64,000 nt of DNA. It comes from Chloroflexota bacterium (lineage in GTDB: Bacteria > Chloroflexota > Dormibacteria > Dormibacterales > Dormibacteraceae). Below the pieces are notes generated by a model, which saw only the letters and a list, made by a program, of their open reading frames with translations, did no database searches and had not been told where the DNA came from. Every line of letters starts with the position of its first letter. Position 1 is the first letter of the stretch. The DNA lies in contig VBEF01000022.1 of NCBI GenBank assembly GCA_005881275.1, positions 1 to 64,000 of the forward strand, written 5' to 3'. The position numbers and the translations under genes were made by a program. Below are positions 34,173 to 43,174 of the stretch, one piece after another.

Positions 34173-35043
34173 GTCCAGAGCGCCTCGCCCGCCATCGGAC
34201 GAATCCTTCGACGAGAACCGTCGCGACCGCGACGTAGAGAAAGCCATCGATCGCGTCGACCACGTAGTGCTCGCCGAGATACACGATCGACAGGAGCACC
34301 GCCGTCGTCCAGGCCACGAGTCCGATGGCGAGCACACGAAACCGGTTCCATGCGTAGACGGCAGCCAGCGCCGGAAACGCCGCGTGGAGCGATGGGAATG
34401 CCGCGAACTGGTTTGGATTCAGGTGCGTGTAGAGCGGCGAAACGAAGTAATTCGACCCCCAGAGCTTGTCCACCGTCTCGTTGAGGATCTTGTGCACGAC
34501 CTGCGAGGGTGGGACGTGGCCCTCCTGGAACTGATACCAGGGTGGTGCTGAGGGCCAGAACAGATACGTCACGAAAGACAGGAAGGCCATCAGCAGCAGG
34601 GCCCCGATGAAGTGGTGGAAGTGATCGCGGCTTCTCAGCCAGAAAACAAATCCGACCACGATGGGCATCGGAAAGTGCATGAAGTAGAAGAACATCGCGA
34701 TCACGTCTTGAGGACTGACCGTCTCGACGCGATAGAACGCATGCTGCAGCGTGAGAGTCGGCAGCATTCCCCCGAACGCGACCTGCTCGAGGCCGGACAG
34801 GTCATGCGGCGCGAACCCCGTCTTGGCGGCAAAGCCCCGCATTGCCTCGTAGGCGAAGAAGAGCAGCAGGAAAGGGCCCCAGTCCGCGATGAACGTCAGC
34901 CCGCGTCCCAGCGCGATGGCGATGACCAGAAGCGCGAGCACCACCCATTCGGGCTCGATGGAAACGCCGCGCCACAGCATCACGCCGAAAACGACCGAGA
35001 GATAAAGAAGACTGCCGATCAGGAGCACGCCCGGACGACGCAC
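34147..35043 (-). CDS. PAP2 superfamily membrane phosphatase
   Basis: 298 residues from GTG 35043; longer frames would run into ridA. About six transmembrane helices. The phosphatase motifs are FPSLHAAFPAL (central SxHxxxP-like) and YLGEHYVVDAIDGF (GExxxxxD with catalytic His). The N-terminal KxxxxxxRP motif is not evident, which places it with the AUR1/inositol-phosphotransferase-like PAP2 branch (phosphate transfer to lipid head groups) rather than simple PA phosphatases. The C-terminus is Arg/Pro-rich. Confidence 0.82.
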   Translation of the reverse strand: MRRPGVLLIGSLLYLSVVFGVMLWRGVSIEPEWVVLALLVIAIALGRGLTFIADWGPFLLLFFAYEAMRGFAAKTGFAPHDLSGLEQVAFGGMLPTLTLQHAFYRVETVSPQDVIAMFFYFMHFPMPIVVGFVFWLRSRDHFHHFIGALLLMAFLSFVTYLFWPSAPPWYQFQEGHVPPSQVVHKILNETVDKLWGSNYFVSPLYTHLNPNQFAAFPSLHAAFPALAAVYAWNRFRVLAIGLVAWTTAVLLSIVYLGEHYVVDAIDGFLYVAVATVLVEGFVRWRARRSGPTPARPSA

Positions 35044-35056
35044 GCCTGGTCGCGTC

Positions 35057-35545
35057 TCAGCCGGTGCGGACAACCGCCACCGCCGCGATCTCAACCGTTG
35101 CAGAAAACGGCAGCGCATTGGTCCCGACCGCGACGCGTGTGTGCTTGCCGGCCGCGCCAAGCACCTCGACCAGGAGATCTGACGCAGCGTTCATCACTTT
35201 CGGCTGGTCGCCAAAACCGTCCGCGGAGAGCACCAGACCGATCAGCTGCGTGATCTCCACGACGGTGTCCAGTCCGACCGCCGATTCGATCTGCGACAGC
35301 AGACTGAGCGCGCACTGCCTGGCGCGCCGCGACGCTTCTTCGACCGAGACCTCGTCGGGACAGCTGCCACTCAGCACACGCTCGCCTTCGCGCGAGATCT
35401 GTCCCGCAATGTAGAGCAGCGCGCGGCCATCGCCGATCGATACGAGCCGCGTCTGGACATAAGAGGCAGCGGGAGGTGGTGCAGGAGGAAGCGTGATGCC
35501 CAGCTCTCGCAAGCGGTCATGAGGAGTGGTCAACCGAGCGAGCAT
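35057..35545 (-). CDS. RidA/YjgF-family protein
   Basis: 162 residues. The RidA core reads LLYIAGQISREGERVL, then a helical section ending LVEVLGAAGKHTRVAVGTNALPFSATVEIAAVAVV, the common ending of atu1953-type RidA proteins. The Arg that activates water in true RidA imine deaminases would lie in the TRVAVGTN segment (here Arg is present). It may remove reactive enamines or have drifted. Sits between PAP2 and the beta-propeller gene with 6-13-base gaps, so the three are likely co-transcribed. Confidence 0.85.
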   Translation of the reverse strand: MLARLTTPHDRLRELGITLPPAPPPAASYVQTRLVSIGDGRALLYIAGQISREGERVLSGSCPDEVSVEEASRRARQCALSLLSQIESAVGLDTVVEITQLIGLVLSADGFGDQPKVMNAASDLLVEVLGAAGKHTRVAVGTNALPFSATVEIAAVAVVRTG

Positions 35546-35551
35546 ACCGGC

Positions 35552-36817
35552 CTATCTGGGGCGAGCGCGCAGGTGGGCCACGACAGCGGTGAGGATCACG
35601 GCCAATGCTCCGAGGCCGAGGCCGAGGTAGGGCAGCGAGGGCGCGCCAAGGATCTGGCTCAGCAGGGATGTGTCAGCCGGATGCGCCACGCGAGCTCCGC
35701 TCGACACCGGTGACTGCGTCGCGGTCGGGCCCTGTGGAGGCCCGCCGGTGTCGTGATAGATCCACAACGAAGGGGTGTGAGTTGACGGATGGAAGCTCGC
35801 CACGTACAGCGTCGGCTTCTCGTCGTTCGAGACCGCGAGCGAGGTGATCGACGGTTCGGGGACTTCCATCGAGGTGAACGATTGCCCGCCGTCAGTTGTC
35901 CGCCACAAGCCACCCGATCCCGATCCCCCGCCATCGCTCGCAGCGTAGAAGCGGTCGTGATGATCGGTGATGAACGCGACCTGCGTGTAGTCGGTCGTGG
36001 GCAGCAACCCGCCGCCGCTGAGCGGGGTGAACGACGCCCCATTGTCGGTCGAGGCGAACAGCCCTGTGTTCGTCCCGGCGATGAGCGGCCTGACGTTACC
36101 CGTCGGCGGCAGGGGACCGGTCACCAGCTTCACCGCGATGGTGCCGCTGATCGGCGGGTTCAGCTGCGTCCACGTAACGCCCGCGTCGATGCTTTGATAC
36201 AGAGGCAAGGCCCCGCCCGAGCCCTGCAGATCGCTGCCCGCTATCAGCCTCACCGGTGTATGAATGGCCTCGACTGCGACTGCGTTGATGCTGCGATCGG
36301 ACAGCCCAGACTGGGTCCAGTTGGCCCCGTCGCCGCTGATGTAGATCCCGCGGTCGGTCCCTGCCGCGATTTCTGTCAGCGCGAACGCGAACACCCGGAC
36401 GTTGCGACCCTCGAGGCCCCGCGCCGCCGACCACGTTGCTCCACCGTCCCGGCTGGCCAGCGCGCCTCCACCTCGCGTTCCGGCGAGCACAAGGGCGGAC
36501 GTGAACGGGCTGAAGCTGATCACGGTCACATTGGCCTTGCCGGCGTGGACCTGGGTCCAGCTGCTCGCGCCGTTTGTGCTGCGCAGCAGCGAACCGTCCG
36601 ACGTGCCCGCGAGCAGGGACTGGTTGTTGGACGGATCGACCGCCAGCGCGAAGACAGCCGCGCGGCCTTGATGTGGGAGAGGTTTCAGCGCGACCCAGGT
36701 GGAGTCCGGCGGGGCGTCTGCGAGAGCGCCAAGAGCCGCGATCAAGATCACCCACAACGCCACGAAAGTCGCAGCAAGACGGCTGCCAAGAAGCGACACG
36801 AGCCTGCCGATTATCAC
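35552..36817 (-). CDS. Secreted, membrane-anchored sialidase-like beta-propeller
   Basis: 421 residues from GTG 36817. N-terminal signal/anchor (ATFVALWVILIAALGALA), then six or seven Asp-box-like repeats: LLRSTNGASSWTQV, LASRDGGATWSAA, IYISGDGANWTQ, LYQSIDAGVTWTQL, LFASTDNGASFTPL, LWRTTDGGQSFTSM. A Ser/Pro/Thr linker and a C-terminal transmembrane helix (LGLGALAVILTAVVAHLRARPR) follow. This is the architecture of BNR/YCF48-like propellers exposed outside the membrane. No catalytic sialidase residues were recognised. It is divergent from an RnfD-like gene, 65 bases apart. Confidence 0.8.
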   Translation of the reverse strand: MIIGRLVSLLGSRLAATFVALWVILIAALGALADAPPDSTWVALKPLPHQGRAAVFALAVDPSNNQSLLAGTSDGSLLRSTNGASSWTQVHAGKANVTVISFSPFTSALVLAGTRGGGALASRDGGATWSAARGLEGRNVRVFAFALTEIAAGTDRGIYISGDGANWTQSGLSDRSINAVAVEAIHTPVRLIAGSDLQGSGGALPLYQSIDAGVTWTQLNPPISGTIAVKLVTGPLPPTGNVRPLIAGTNTGLFASTDNGASFTPLSGGGLLPTTDYTQVAFITDHHDRFYAASDGGGSGSGGLWRTTDGGQSFTSMEVPEPSITSLAVSNDEKPTLYVASFHPSTHTPSLWIYHDTGGPPQGPTATQSPVSSGARVAHPADTSLLSQILGAPSLPYLGLGLGALAVILTAVVAHLRARPR

Positions 36818-36882
36818 CCAAGCCGGGTTCCGGGCACCCGCAAACCGACCGCCAGGTGGGCCCGTTTGCCTACAATCCCCAG

Positions 36883-37926
36883 GTGCCGACCGGGGGGTCC
36901 CGCGAACTCAAAACCAAAGCGCCGAGAGCGTGGTTGATCAAGCTCGGCCGTCTGCTCGATCGAGCAGCTTTCCGACCCGCCACATTGCCGGATGATCTGG
37001 TGACCGGAATCGCGCTGCTGCCGGCAATTGCGGCCGGCCTGATCATCTTCAGAGTCCACGCCCTCGAGATGCTCGCCGTCGCCGCGGCGGCCGGGGCGGT
37101 CGGATTGCTCGTATCGCAGTGGTTGTGGCGGCATGAGCGGCATCATTCGGGCACCAGCACGGTCATCGCTGCGTTGTTCGGGGTCGCGCTGGTCGGCGCC
37201 GGGGCAAGCCTTTTCGTAACTATCGAGGTCGCTGCGCTGGCGGTCGCTCTTGAGCTGCTTCGCACGCGCTACATACCGGCGATCCGCGCGCAGGCCGGAC
37301 TGATCGCCTTTGCCGTGATCGCCCTGGTTACGCGAGGTGCGCCGTTCACCTACTTCGATCCGAACGGCACCACGAACCCCAGGGATCCCATCGACACCTG
37401 GTACCAGCTGTTCCATCAGTCGACGTGGGCGCTGGACCCTGTAAGGCTCTATGTCGGCAACGTCGCCGGGCCAGTCTTCGCCACGTCGCTTCTAGCGGTT
37501 GCGGTGGGCGTGGCGTGGCTCGCGTACGCGCGGCGCGTGAGCCTGGTCGTGCTGGTCGCGTTTCTTGCCGGATCGCTCGTCGCGGTCTACACCTCACAGT
37601 GGGATTTCGTCTTCCAGCTGGACAGCGGTCCGACGTGGTTTGTGGCCGGGCTGATTCTGGCGGATCGAAGATTGCTTCCGGATTCGTGGGCGCTGCGGCC
37701 CATGCTCGGCTTCGCCGCGGGACTGTTTGCGGTCGGCCTTCGACGCAACGGTTATGGGATCGAAGCGGCCTTTCTGACCGTGGCCACGATCCAGGCGGTG
37801 ATGGCTCTGGTCGTCGTCCTTTACTGGTCGGCTTCGGTGGCAATGGAGCGCTGGAAGCGAACCCGCCTGCTGCGACAGCGCGAGGCAAATCTCCGCGTCG
37901 TCAAGACGATCACGGACCCGTCCTAG
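36883..37926 (+). CDS. Orphan RnfD/NqrB-like membrane protein
   Basis: 347 residues with about ten transmembrane helices. The C-terminal half (from YVGNVAGPVFATSLLAVAVG to FQLDSGPTWFVAGLILADRRLLP and GLRRNGYGIEAAF) matches the pattern of the NQR2/RnfD/RnfE family, which in Rnf and Nqr complexes carries riboflavin or covalent FMN. The FMN-attachment motif (S-G-A-T) is not seen. No other rnf or nqr gene is nearby. GTG 36883 is used; a good -10 (TACAAT, 36871-36876) ends 6 bases before it, so the mRNA may be leaderless. Role unknown: perhaps an electron-transfer or flavin-binding membrane protein paired with the divergent propeller. Confidence 0.65.
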   Translation: MPTGGSRELKTKAPRAWLIKLGRLLDRAAFRPATLPDDLVTGIALLPAIAAGLIIFRVHALEMLAVAAAAGAVGLLVSQWLWRHERHHSGTSTVIAALFGVALVGAGASLFVTIEVAALAVALELLRTRYIPAIRAQAGLIAFAVIALVTRGAPFTYFDPNGTTNPRDPIDTWYQLFHQSTWALDPVRLYVGNVAGPVFATSLLAVAVGVAWLAYARRVSLVVLVAFLAGSLVAVYTSQWDFVFQLDSGPTWFVAGLILADRRLLPDSWALRPMLGFAAGLFAVGLRRNGYGIEAAFLTVATIQAVMALVVVLYWSASVAMERWKRTRLLRQREANLRVVKTITDPS

Positions 37927-38011
37927 GCGACGCTCACTTCGCCCTTCGCCGCGCCAACCGCGCCGCTGAGCTCGCCGGCGCGCTCTCGAATCCCGGAGAC
38001 GACCCGTGGCG

Positions 38012-38281
38012 TCAGGCGGCGAGATGCAGGGTGCCGCGCATGAGCCACGTCTTGACCAGGCTCCTCTCCTGCCACAGCGCCTCGCGGACGTCGGCGACCT
38101 TGCAGTCGACCCATGTCGCGATCTGACGCTCAGCCGCCGACATGAGCTGAGCCTGGGCGCCACCGATCTCGCCGACGACCTTGGCCAGGTCCTTCTTCGG
38201 AGCGCGGCGGGTCAGGTGGTGGCGCTGCAGGCGGAAGGCGTGGACCTGAGCCCAGCTGAGCTCGGTTGGAGTTGTGGCCAC
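38012..38281 (-). pseudogene. N-terminal fragment of a winged-helix AlkZ/DUF1006-type protein
   Basis: 89 residues: the start TELSWAQVHAFRLQRHHL, GGAQAQLMSAAERQIATWVD and LWQERSLVKTWLMRGTLHLAA match the first part of the crosslink-glycosylase AlkZ/winged-helix DNA-binding family, normally about 350-400 residues. Directly after TLHL, where the family continues, a stop codon occurs, and only 85 bases remain before rnfD-like ends. Truncation with deletion of the 3' two thirds is the best reading; an intact short gene is unlikely. It begins 2 bases after the purA stop. Confidence 0.65.
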
Positions 38282-38282
38282 G

Positions 38283-39578
<1,296 letters not shown>

Positions 39579-39583
39579 CTACG

Positions 39584-42232
39584 CTACTCGGTCCCTGGTT
39601 CTGGCCGCCTCGTCTCGAGGTTGTAGAAGCGGGTGTGGTCGCGGCGGAACTTGAGCTCGATCATTCCGGTGGGTCCGTTTCTGTGCTTGGCCACGATCAC
39701 TTCGGCGATGCCTGGCTTCTCGTCGGATTTGTAGTACTCGGGTCGGAACAAGAACATGACCACGTCCGCGTCCTGCTCAATCGAGTTGTGGAGTATCACA
39801 TTTCCTGCTACGAAATTATGTAGATCTTCCACCGTTAGGTCATACACATCTTCGACTCCGTCGGGCTCAATTGACTTGACCTGGTCCCAATAAACGTCGC
39901 TAGCAGCAAGCAATTCCAGCTCGTCCGAGTGGACTACCTCGGCCAGCTTGCGAGCTCGTTCCCGGCTCAGGTTTTGCTTGTAGATGCCGGTACCCGCGTA
40001 TGACGTTTCAAGACCTGCGTACATCGCTCGCGTTGTCACTCGCGCGGCCACCATCGCTGGAATCGCGTGCATCTGCCACACGACAGCCGGGATCACGTCC
40101 CGGTTCGTGTTCTCACGCTTGGCACCGAGGTATTCAAGGATTGCCGCCTTGTGCAATGTCTTGTTCTCGCCTAGAGCACCAACGAGCTCGAGGAACACGT
40201 GGATGTCGTGCTGGCCGCTGACGGTGACGTGATGTTGGTCGCGCCCTTTTGTTCCTTGTGAGTGGGTCGAGATCCTGGCGTTGATACCAATACGTAGGAG
40301 CAGACTCTGCACGTCTCGAGCAAGCTGCCGACTGCTGCTCGCGTAGTACACGTTTGCGTAGTGAGCAACGCCGTGGGATAAGTGCACCGATCCATCGGTT
40401 GCCCACAGATGCCGGAGAAAACAGGCGATGCCCAACGCCGATTGCTTGAAGACTTTCTCGGGTATCCGTTTTTCGTAGGAGCGCAATCCGAAGACTTCAA
40501 GCTCTTCCAGCCAAACCCGAATCGGATTGCGCACGCCGTGCGTCAGATGGCGGGTCGGGGGCAGATAAACCTGGATCCATGTTCTTTCGGGGTGAATCCG
40601 CGGCCGAATTGCATCACCGAATACATCTTTCGCCAGCCTCACGACCTCCTCTGCCAGCGTCGGATCCTTCGTCGTGTATTGAATTGCATGGGTGGGGAGC
40701 GTGCAGCCGTCGCCTATCAGGTGGCCTAACAGTCCAAGCTCTTCCCGACTCATCGTGTCGCGGTCCGGGCCCTGAAGAATCCGCGGCAACGCGATGTGAT
40801 CGTTGGGCTCCAACTCATCAAGACGGCGCCATCCGGCGGTTGTTAGGAACTTGTGATTCGCAGTCGCTCGCACCGAGCGTCCCAGCTTTGTCGTCAGCTT
40901 GAAGACCGGCTTCGTGCCTGTCGCGAAAACTTTGCTGACCTTCCTCGAGTCCATTCGCCACCAGCCTTTGTCCAGGGCGAGAACGTTGAATCCCGACTTG
41001 CCGACCAGCTCCTTGATCGGCACGTAGGTGCCTGAGTCGGGCAAATAGACCGGCGTGTCCCCGGTGACGCAACCCGACTCGCGCAGGTCGCTCAAGATCG
41101 GCCGCTTGTCTGGACGCTGTTCGGGTGCGCGGCTCAACTGAGAAATTGCAATCACAGGTATTCGAAGCTCTCGAGCGAGGCCTTTCAAAGCGCGAGAGAT
41201 TGCCGAGACTTCTTGGACTCGGTTGTCATCGCCGCGCGCGCGCCCATGCATCAGCTGGAGATAGTCGACCACGATCATGTCGATGTTGTGCCGCATCTTG
41301 GCCTGACGAGCCTTCAGCTGCAGACTGAGCTCGTCCATGACCGGAGTGTCGTCAATGAAAATCATGGCTTCGCCCAATGGACCTAGCGCGTTGGACACGC
41401 GATCAAATTCAGCCTCCGTTAGAAGACCACGGTGCATGCGCTGAGCGTCGATCTGCGCTTGTTCTGTCAGCAGGCGTTCGGTCAATTGCTCTTTTGACAT
41501 TTCAAGACTGAAAATCGCGATTGCTTTCTTGGCTTCTAGAGCGGCATGCAGTCCAACGTTCAAAGCCATCGACGTTTTCCCCATCGAGGGACGTCCCGCG
41601 ATGATGATCAGGTCCGAATCTTTGAATCCGCTCGTCATGCGATCCAGGTCGTGAAATCCTGATGGGATTCCAACCACGCCCTGCCCGCTCTCCATCTGGA
41701 GCGATATCCGCTCCATCGCCGGCCCGAGCAGGTCGTACAGGCGCGCCAGCTCCCGCTGGTCGCGGTCGTCCGCCACGCCGAACACCAGTGACTGCGCCTG
41801 GTTGATCGCGTCCTCGGCCTCGATCGAGTCGTCGTAGCCGTAACCGGCGATGTTCCCGCCCGCCGAGATCAGCCGCCGCTTGTACGCCTTCTCCTTGACG
41901 ATCCGGCCGTAGTACTCGATGTTGGCCGCGGTCGGAACCGCGCTCTGCATCGAGGCCAGCTGGGCCCGGCCGCCGACACGATCGAGCAATCCCATCTGCT
42001 GGAGCTGCGCCGCCAACGTGACGTTGTCGATCGGCTCGCCGGCCGCGAACAGGTCCAGCGCCGCGCGATAGATCTGGCCGTTGTTCTCGCGATAGAAGTC
42101 TTCGGGGTGGAGGAACTGCAGCACCTTGGCGATCGAAAGCGGGTCGAGAATGATCGACCCGATGATGGACATCTCCGCGTCAAGGTCGTGCGGTGGTACT
42201 CGCCCTGTGGCGAGTGGAAGCGTGGTCGCCAT
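39584..42232 (-). CDS. dnaB: Replicative DNA helicase DnaB with intein
   Basis: 882 residues as translated; 453 after removal of the intein. The N-terminal primase-interacting domain (from PPHDLDAEMSIIGSIILDP) is followed by the RecA-like motor with Walker A GRPSMGKTS (about residue 213), Walker B MIVVDYLQLMHG and SQLSRAPEQRPDKRPILSDLRESG. The extein then resumes with SIEQDADVVMFLFRPEYY. It is the hexameric helicase at the replication fork. Start ATG 42232 is 10 bases from the rplI stop; rplI-dnaB order is common in bacteria. Confidence 0.96.
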   Translation of the reverse strand: MATTLPLATGRVPPHDLDAEMSIIGSIILDPLSIAKVLQFLHPEDFYRENNGQIYRAALDLFAAGEPIDNVTLAAQLQQMGLLDRVGGRAQLASMQSAVPTAANIEYYGRIVKEKAYKRRLISAGGNIAGYGYDDSIEAEDAINQAQSLVFGVADDRDQRELARLYDLLGPAMERISLQMESGQGVVGIPSGFHDLDRMTSGFKDSDLIIIAGRPSMGKTSMALNVGLHAALEAKKAIAIFSLEMSKEQLTERLLTEQAQIDAQRMHRGLLTEAEFDRVSNALGPLGEAMIFIDDTPVMDELSLQLKARQAKMRHNIDMIVVDYLQLMHGRARGDDNRVQEVSAISRALKGLARELRIPVIAISQLSRAPEQRPDKRPILSDLRESGCVTGDTPVYLPDSGTYVPIKELVGKSGFNVLALDKGWWRMDSRKVSKVFATGTKPVFKLTTKLGRSVRATANHKFLTTAGWRRLDELEPNDHIALPRILQGPDRDTMSREELGLLGHLIGDGCTLPTHAIQYTTKDPTLAEEVVRLAKDVFGDAIRPRIHPERTWIQVYLPPTRHLTHGVRNPIRVWLEELEVFGLRSYEKRIPEKVFKQSALGIACFLRHLWATDGSVHLSHGVAHYANVYYASSSRQLARDVQSLLLRIGINARISTHSQGTKGRDQHHVTVSGQHDIHVFLELVGALGENKTLHKAAILEYLGAKRENTNRDVIPAVVWQMHAIPAMVAARVTTRAMYAGLETSYAGTGIYKQNLSRERARKLAEVVHSDELELLAASDVYWDQVKSIEPDGVEDVYDLTVEDLHNFVAGNVILHNSIEQDADVVMFLFRPEYYKSDEKPGIAEVIVAKHRNGPTGMIELKFRRDHTRFYNLETRRPEPGTE
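39785..41071 (-). other. DnaB intein with LAGLIDADG homing endonuclease
   Basis: 429 residues in frame inside DnaB (positions 388-816). Block A begins with Cys1 (CVTGDTPVYL), block B is RATANHKFLTTAGW, block F is VYDLTVEDLHNFVAGN and block G ends in ILHN with the penultimate His and final Asn; the next extein residue is Ser. Two dodecapeptide motifs, LLGHLIGDGCT and CFLRHLWATDGSV, mark a homing endonuclease. The insertion point between ESG and SIEQDAD is the one used by the cyanobacterial Ssp and the Rhodothermus DnaB inteins. The intein DNA is visibly less GC-rich than the flanking dnaB sequence, consistent with transfer. All splicing residues look intact. Confidence 0.95.
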
Positions 42233-42242
42233 GCCGGTGCGG

Positions 42243-42692
42243 TTAACGGTCCTGTGTGACGATCACGTTGACGTGGGCATCCACGTCGCGGTGCAGCTTG
42301 AGCGAGACCTGGTGCTCGCCCAGCGTCTTGATCGGCTCCTTCAGCTCGATCTTGTGCCGGTCGATCTCCACGCGATGCTGTGCCTTTAGCGCGGAAGCGA
42401 TGTCCTGGTTCGTGATCGAACCAAACGCCTTGTCCTCCGCCCCAATTTTCAACCGCACGACAACAGTTTTGTTGTCGATATCGTCGGCAACGGCCTGCGC
42501 CTCGTCGCGGTCCTTCATCTCGCGCTTGACCGCCGCGTCACGAAGCCTCTTGGCCTCGGTCTCCGCCCCCTTGCCCGCCGCCACCGCCAGGTTGCGGCGC
42601 AGCAGGAAGTTGCGGCCGTACCCGTCCGCGACCTCTTTCACGTCCCCCGCGCGACCGAGGTTGTCGACGTCCTTTGTCAGCAAGACCCGCAC
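42243..42692 (-). CDS. rplI: Ribosomal protein L9
   Basis: 149 residues from GTG 42692, giving the normal VRVLLTKDVDNLGRAGDVKEV beginning (GTG codes Met). The N-terminal domain ends with GYGRNFLLRRNLAVAA; a long connecting helix and the C-terminal domain (FGSITNQDIASAL) follow. The open frame upstream to 42791 belongs to the DUF1232 gene in another phase. Binds 23S rRNA at the L1 stalk base. Confidence 0.96.
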   Translation of the reverse strand: MRVLLTKDVDNLGRAGDVKEVADGYGRNFLLRRNLAVAAGKGAETEAKRLRDAAVKREMKDRDEAQAVADDIDNKTVVVRLKIGAEDKAFGSITNQDIASALKAQHRVEIDRHKIELKEPIKTLGEHQVSLKLHRDVDAHVNVIVTQDR

Positions 42693-42693
42693 T

Positions 42694-43107
42694 TCACCCG
42701 ACCTCCGACATGGATTGATATTCGTCGCGGTGGCGGACTCGCGAACGGATTCGATCGACCAGCTGCCCCACCCCGTGGCGCGCAGCAGCAACAGTATCGC
42801 GAAGATCGCGATCCCAGACGCTCTCCTTTGCCTTCAGCAAGGCCTCGTGCTCGCGCCGGATGTCCTCCGGGCAGGCGTCGATGAACGTCTCAACGGCGAG
42901 AATCCCGAGGGCCAGCATGTCGAGCTCGCCGACCACCGGGATCCAGGCGGGCAGGTCCAGGGGGCTCACGATCACGCCTAGCGCCCCGACCAGCAACGCC
43001 TTCGGCGCCGCCGGAATTCGCTCGTCGCGCATCAGGCAGTAGGCCAGCTTGCCGTGCCGCGGCACATCGAACAGAACAGTTTTTGCCCGCGAAAACATAG
43101 ATGGCAT
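42694..43107 (-). CDS. DUF1232 (YkvA-like) membrane protein
   Basis: 137 residues from ATG 43107 (or ATG 43098). The DUF1232 core is PKALLVGALGVIVSPLDLPAWIPVVGELDMLALGILAVETF, two short hydrophobic segments with the SPLDLxPxxxPxxGxxDD-like pattern. A long basic C-terminal tail (RDTVAAARHG...RSRVRHRDEY) follows. Function unknown. The stop is 1 base from the rplI start, so it heads the rplI-dnaB-purA transcript. Divergent from the MFS gene. Confidence 0.75.
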   Translation of the reverse strand: MPSMFSRAKTVLFDVPRHGKLAYCLMRDERIPAAPKALLVGALGVIVSPLDLPAWIPVVGELDMLALGILAVETFIDACPEDIRREHEALLKAKESVWDRDLRDTVAAARHGVGQLVDRIRSRVRHRDEYQSMSEVG

Positions 43108-43174
43108 AGGGGGCCGGGAAAGCCTACAGCAGATCCGGTCGCCCAGAAAAGCCAATTAACAGTAGCCTTGCGCC

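Noticed and set aside
36883-37926. Complete Rnf or Nqr complex
   Set aside because: No rnfA, B, C, E or G gene is present on either side.
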